64,000 bases of DNA, taken from contig NZ_ACZN01000015.1 in assembly GCF_000176135.1 (NCBI RefSeq), forward strand, positions 124,001 through 188,000, written 5' to 3'. Below the pieces are notes generated by a model that was not told where the DNA came from, ran no database searches, and worked only from the letters and a program-made list of their open reading frames with translations. Below, in pieces: positions 62,058-64,000 of the stretch (positions within the stretch are counted from its first letter, which is position 1; every line of letters begins with the position of its first letter). Position numbers and translations under genes: made by a program. Source of the DNA: Vibrio coralliilyticus ATCC BAA-450 (lineage in GTDB: Bacteria > Pseudomonadota > Gammaproteobacteria > Enterobacterales > Vibrionaceae).

Positions 62058-63605
62058 ATGTCAGACGCAGTCAATAAACCGCACTCTGATTCGGATATCG
62101 AAAACAAGAGCTATCGTGAGCTGCACCGCCCAGCTTCCGAATTTGAGAGCCGTTCAGATTATCTAGATCATGAACTTCAGATCATGAAGCCTCGTCGCTT
62201 CGGTTTAAACTTACCTGGTCGTGACTTCCGTTTCGAGCTCGAAGACTTAGTACCCGCGCTAGCCGGCACTATCGGTATTATCGCGATGTACTCAGCGGTA
62301 ATGATGTCTTGGGCTGAAGGCCTGACCGCTGCTTGGGATCACATCAACCTAGGCAAGGACTTCGCTATTGAGGTGGCACGAGTAGAAATGCTCATCCCTG
62401 CCCTTCTATTCTGTGTATTGGCGTCTGGTTTCATCAACCCGAAAGCAAACCTCGCAGGTAACCACGGGCCAATGATCCCTCTTATCGGCACCATCGCTTT
62501 AGCTGGCGCACACCCTCTTGCATTGGCTATCCTGATCGGTGTTTTCGGTTTACTGCTGAGCTTCCTGAAAGGCGGCTCCAAATTAGTAAACCTCACGTCA
62601 GAAGGTACTGCAGGTGGATTACTGATATTCCTAGGCCTCACCGGCACTATGAGCCAGATAAACTCTATCCAAGCTTGGGCTGTAGGTCTTCAATCGGACA
62701 CAGTAGCCGCAGGTAGCATGGGCTATGTTGGTCTGATTGTCTTGGCCGTAACCATCGCTCTATATGCGTTTTTGGCAAAAGTAAACAAACGTTGGCTTGC
62801 TATTCCCGTTTGTGCATTTACAGGCTTAGCGATTGCACTCGTGCTTGGCGCAGGCTTTGACATCAAGTTCGTCACAGAAACTGGCTTACCGAACCTAAAC
62901 CCAGTTTACTGGTGGGGCAGTACCGAAGAAGGTTGGATGCTTGGGCTACCAAACATGGAGCACTTCATTGCGTCACTACCTTTCGCCATTCTGGCTGTCG
63001 CTATGTGGTCTCCTGATTTCTTAGGTCATCGTATCTTCCAAGAACTGAACTACCCTAAAAAGACAGAAAAAGTACTGATGGATGTAGACGACACTATGAC
63101 CATGTGTTCTGTTCGTCAGATGGTTGGTACAGCCGTGGGTGGCGGTAATATTACGTCATCTTGGGGCACTTACATGATCCCAGCTGCGATTGCGAAACGT
63201 CCTATCCCAGGCGGTGCAATCCTTCTTGGCCTATTAGTGATGATCATTGCAATTCTTGGCTTCCCGATGGACATCGCTGTATGGCCACCTGTGATGCGTG
63301 TAGCATTGCTTGTTGGTGTATCGCTGCCTCTACTTGAAGCAGGTATGCAGATGGTTAAAGACTCGAAAGACTCCCAAGCCGCAGGTATCTGTATCTTTGG
63401 TTCTGCTGTCGTTAACCCAGTATTGGCTTGGGCATTGACTATGCTTCTGGATAACAATGGCTTGATTGGTGATAAAGAACGTGCAGCTCGCTTGTCTTTC
63501 GTCGATAAAATCGTCATTCCAGTGGGCGTGCTTGTAATCTGTCTGATTGCGATGCTGGCAGTCGGTATGCTTGAAGGCCAATACGGCATTAAAGCCTGGC
63601 TATAG
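62058..63605 (+). CDS. DUF3360 membrane transporter
   Basis: A 515-residue inner-membrane protein with a soluble N-terminus of about 70 residues and roughly 12 hydrophobic segments. FINPKANLAGNHGPMIPLIGTIALAGAHPLALAIL and LTSEGTAGGLLIFLGLTGTMSQI are DUF3360 stretches; the fold reminds me of SLC23/26-type permeases (tentative). It is found mainly in Vibrio, with no established substrate. TGAGGAATC precedes the ATG. It is monocistronic, with a long regulated upstream region. It lies just before pflB but the terminator between them argues against co-transcription. Confidence 0.82.
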   Translation: MSDAVNKPHSDSDIENKSYRELHRPASEFESRSDYLDHELQIMKPRRFGLNLPGRDFRFELEDLVPALAGTIGIIAMYSAVMMSWAEGLTAAWDHINLGKDFAIEVARVEMLIPALLFCVLASGFINPKANLAGNHGPMIPLIGTIALAGAHPLALAILIGVFGLLLSFLKGGSKLVNLTSEGTAGGLLIFLGLTGTMSQINSIQAWAVGLQSDTVAAGSMGYVGLIVLAVTIALYAFLAKVNKRWLAIPVCAFTGLAIALVLGAGFDIKFVTETGLPNLNPVYWWGSTEEGWMLGLPNMEHFIASLPFAILAVAMWSPDFLGHRIFQELNYPKKTEKVLMDVDDTMTMCSVRQMVGTAVGGGNITSSWGTYMIPAAIAKRPIPGGAILLGLLVMIIAILGFPMDIAVWPPVMRVALLVGVSLPLLEAGMQMVKDSKDSQAAGICIFGSAVVNPVLAWALTMLLDNNGLIGDKERAARLSFVDKIVIPVGVLVICLIAMLAVGMLEGQYGIKAWL

Positions 63606-63622
63606 AAATTCAAAAAATTTGT

Positions 63623-63650
63623 GGGTGGCAAGCTATGCCACCCTCTTTTT
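63623..63650 (+). terminator. Terminator after the DUF3360 gene
   Basis: Perfect stem GGGTGGCA / TGCCACCC around AGCTA, then a T-run. It begins 18 bases after the stop codon. The rest of the 299 bases before pflB is AT-rich leader; I see no strong FNR box there. Confidence 0.9.
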
Positions 63651-63904
63651 ATCGACTTTTTTGAGGATTTATTGATTTAGTTTAAGGTTTGCAATTTTTT
63701 TTTAGTTTAACCTTGAAACCAAGTTAATAAGAAACCATGTAAAAGTTAGTGACAATATTTATAGTTTAAAACGCACACAATGATCGATTTTAGAGACTAT
63801 ACATATTGTTATTCATAAAGAGTGTACCGCTCCTGTAAAGGAAAACTAACTAGCTCAATGGTTAGAAAGGTACGTGTTTTTTCTACTAAAAAGGTAGGTA
63901 TGTC

Positions 63905-64000
63905 ATGGCAGAGCAATTTGCTAAAGCTTGGGAAGGTTTTGCTGAAGGTGACTGGCAAAACGAAGTAAACGTTCGTGATTTCATTCAAAAGAACTATGCA
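63905..64000 (+). CDS. pflB: Formate acetyltransferase PflB (5' part, cut by window edge)
   Basis: Only 32 codons are present, starting [21 protein letters not shown] and continuing [11 protein letters not shown], a near-exact match to the N-terminus of pyruvate formate-lyase. The full enzyme (about 758 residues) makes formate and acetyl-CoA from pyruvate during anaerobic growth, using a glycyl radical. AAAGGTAGGT precedes the ATG. The focA formate-channel gene often upstream is absent here; the upstream neighbour is the DUF3360 gene. Confidence 0.92.
   Translation, partial: MAEQFAKAWEGFAEGDWQNEVNVRDFIQKNYA

Noticed and set aside
63606..63904. FNR site before pflB
   Set aside because: TTGATTTAGTTTAA near 63675 matches only one half well; the second half differs at two of five positions.
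1..64000. Mobile elements, tRNA genes, CRISPR arrays
   Set aside because: No transposase, integrase, tRNA-like cloverleaf or regularly spaced repeat array was seen on either strand.

Overview
The window looks like chromosomal DNA of a Vibrio or close relative (Vibrionaceae, moderate GC). The evidence is the combination of a glutamate-decarboxylase-fold aspartate decarboxylase (PanP type), a TfoX competence regulator near serC, a DUF3360 membrane protein, several methyl-accepting chemotaxis proteins, a HexR regulator and an AspT/YbjL transporter. This rests on recognising protein families; no search was run. I see no tRNA, rRNA, insertion sequence, phage gene or CRISPR array. The region reads as ordinary vertically inherited chromosome with some accessory genes, mainly between 8.4 and 29 kb.

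Layout. 0-8.4 kb: the 3' part of a PhoD-like phosphatase gene, a TerB-like protein, a DEDDh exonuclease, then a DUF2760 - Hsp70 - Hsp70 operon preceded by a good sigma-32-type heat-shock promoter. 8.4-13.5 kb: lipoproteins, an orphan StyA-like flavin monooxygenase and a di-haem cytochrome c peroxidase with an FNR-like site far upstream. 13.5-21 kb: orphan extracytoplasmic solute-binding protein, three AraC-family regulators (one with seven membrane segments), a DUF2804/sterol-desaturase pair, a DUF805 pair and an AhpD-like protein. 21-30.3 kb: chemoreceptor, second orphan solute-binding protein, gluzincin-like secreted protein, a DsbA, a Gfo/Idh/MocA - ABM pair with divergent LysR, a Tag-like glycosylase and the ohrR/ohr organic-peroxide pair.

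30.4-44.7 kb: metE and divergent metR with met boxes between them, DUF4250, an unknown membrane protein, a PAS-GGDEF-EAL-CBS protein, YgiQ-type radical SAM protein, an HBM-type chemoreceptor, serC and a DUF945 protein. 44.8-48.7 kb: a histidine kinase with a degenerate receiver domain, its partner response regulator, an outer-membrane barrel and tfoX. 49-58.2 kb: HDOD protein, lysine exporter, panP, hexR, iron alcohol dehydrogenase, grxA and the YbjL transporter. 58.2-64 kb: the arginine-type ABC operon artP-SBP-artQ-artM, a 675-base regulatory intergenic region, a DUF3360 transporter and the first 32 codons of pflB.

Most interesting items: (1) a heat-shock promoter driving two non-canonical Hsp70s plus a membrane-anchored VEK-repeat protein, with a terminator between the two Hsp70 genes; (2) a kinase whose N-terminal receiver has Ser at residue 61, exactly where the adjacent response regulator has its phospho-accepting Asp61; (3) a 32-bp palindrome carrying 22-bp-spaced direct repeats in front of the seven-membrane-segment AraC gene; (4) paired TTCATGAA operators; (5) a large hairpin between the art binding-protein and permease genes; (6) stacked palindromes and a structured leader in front of the DUF3360 gene.
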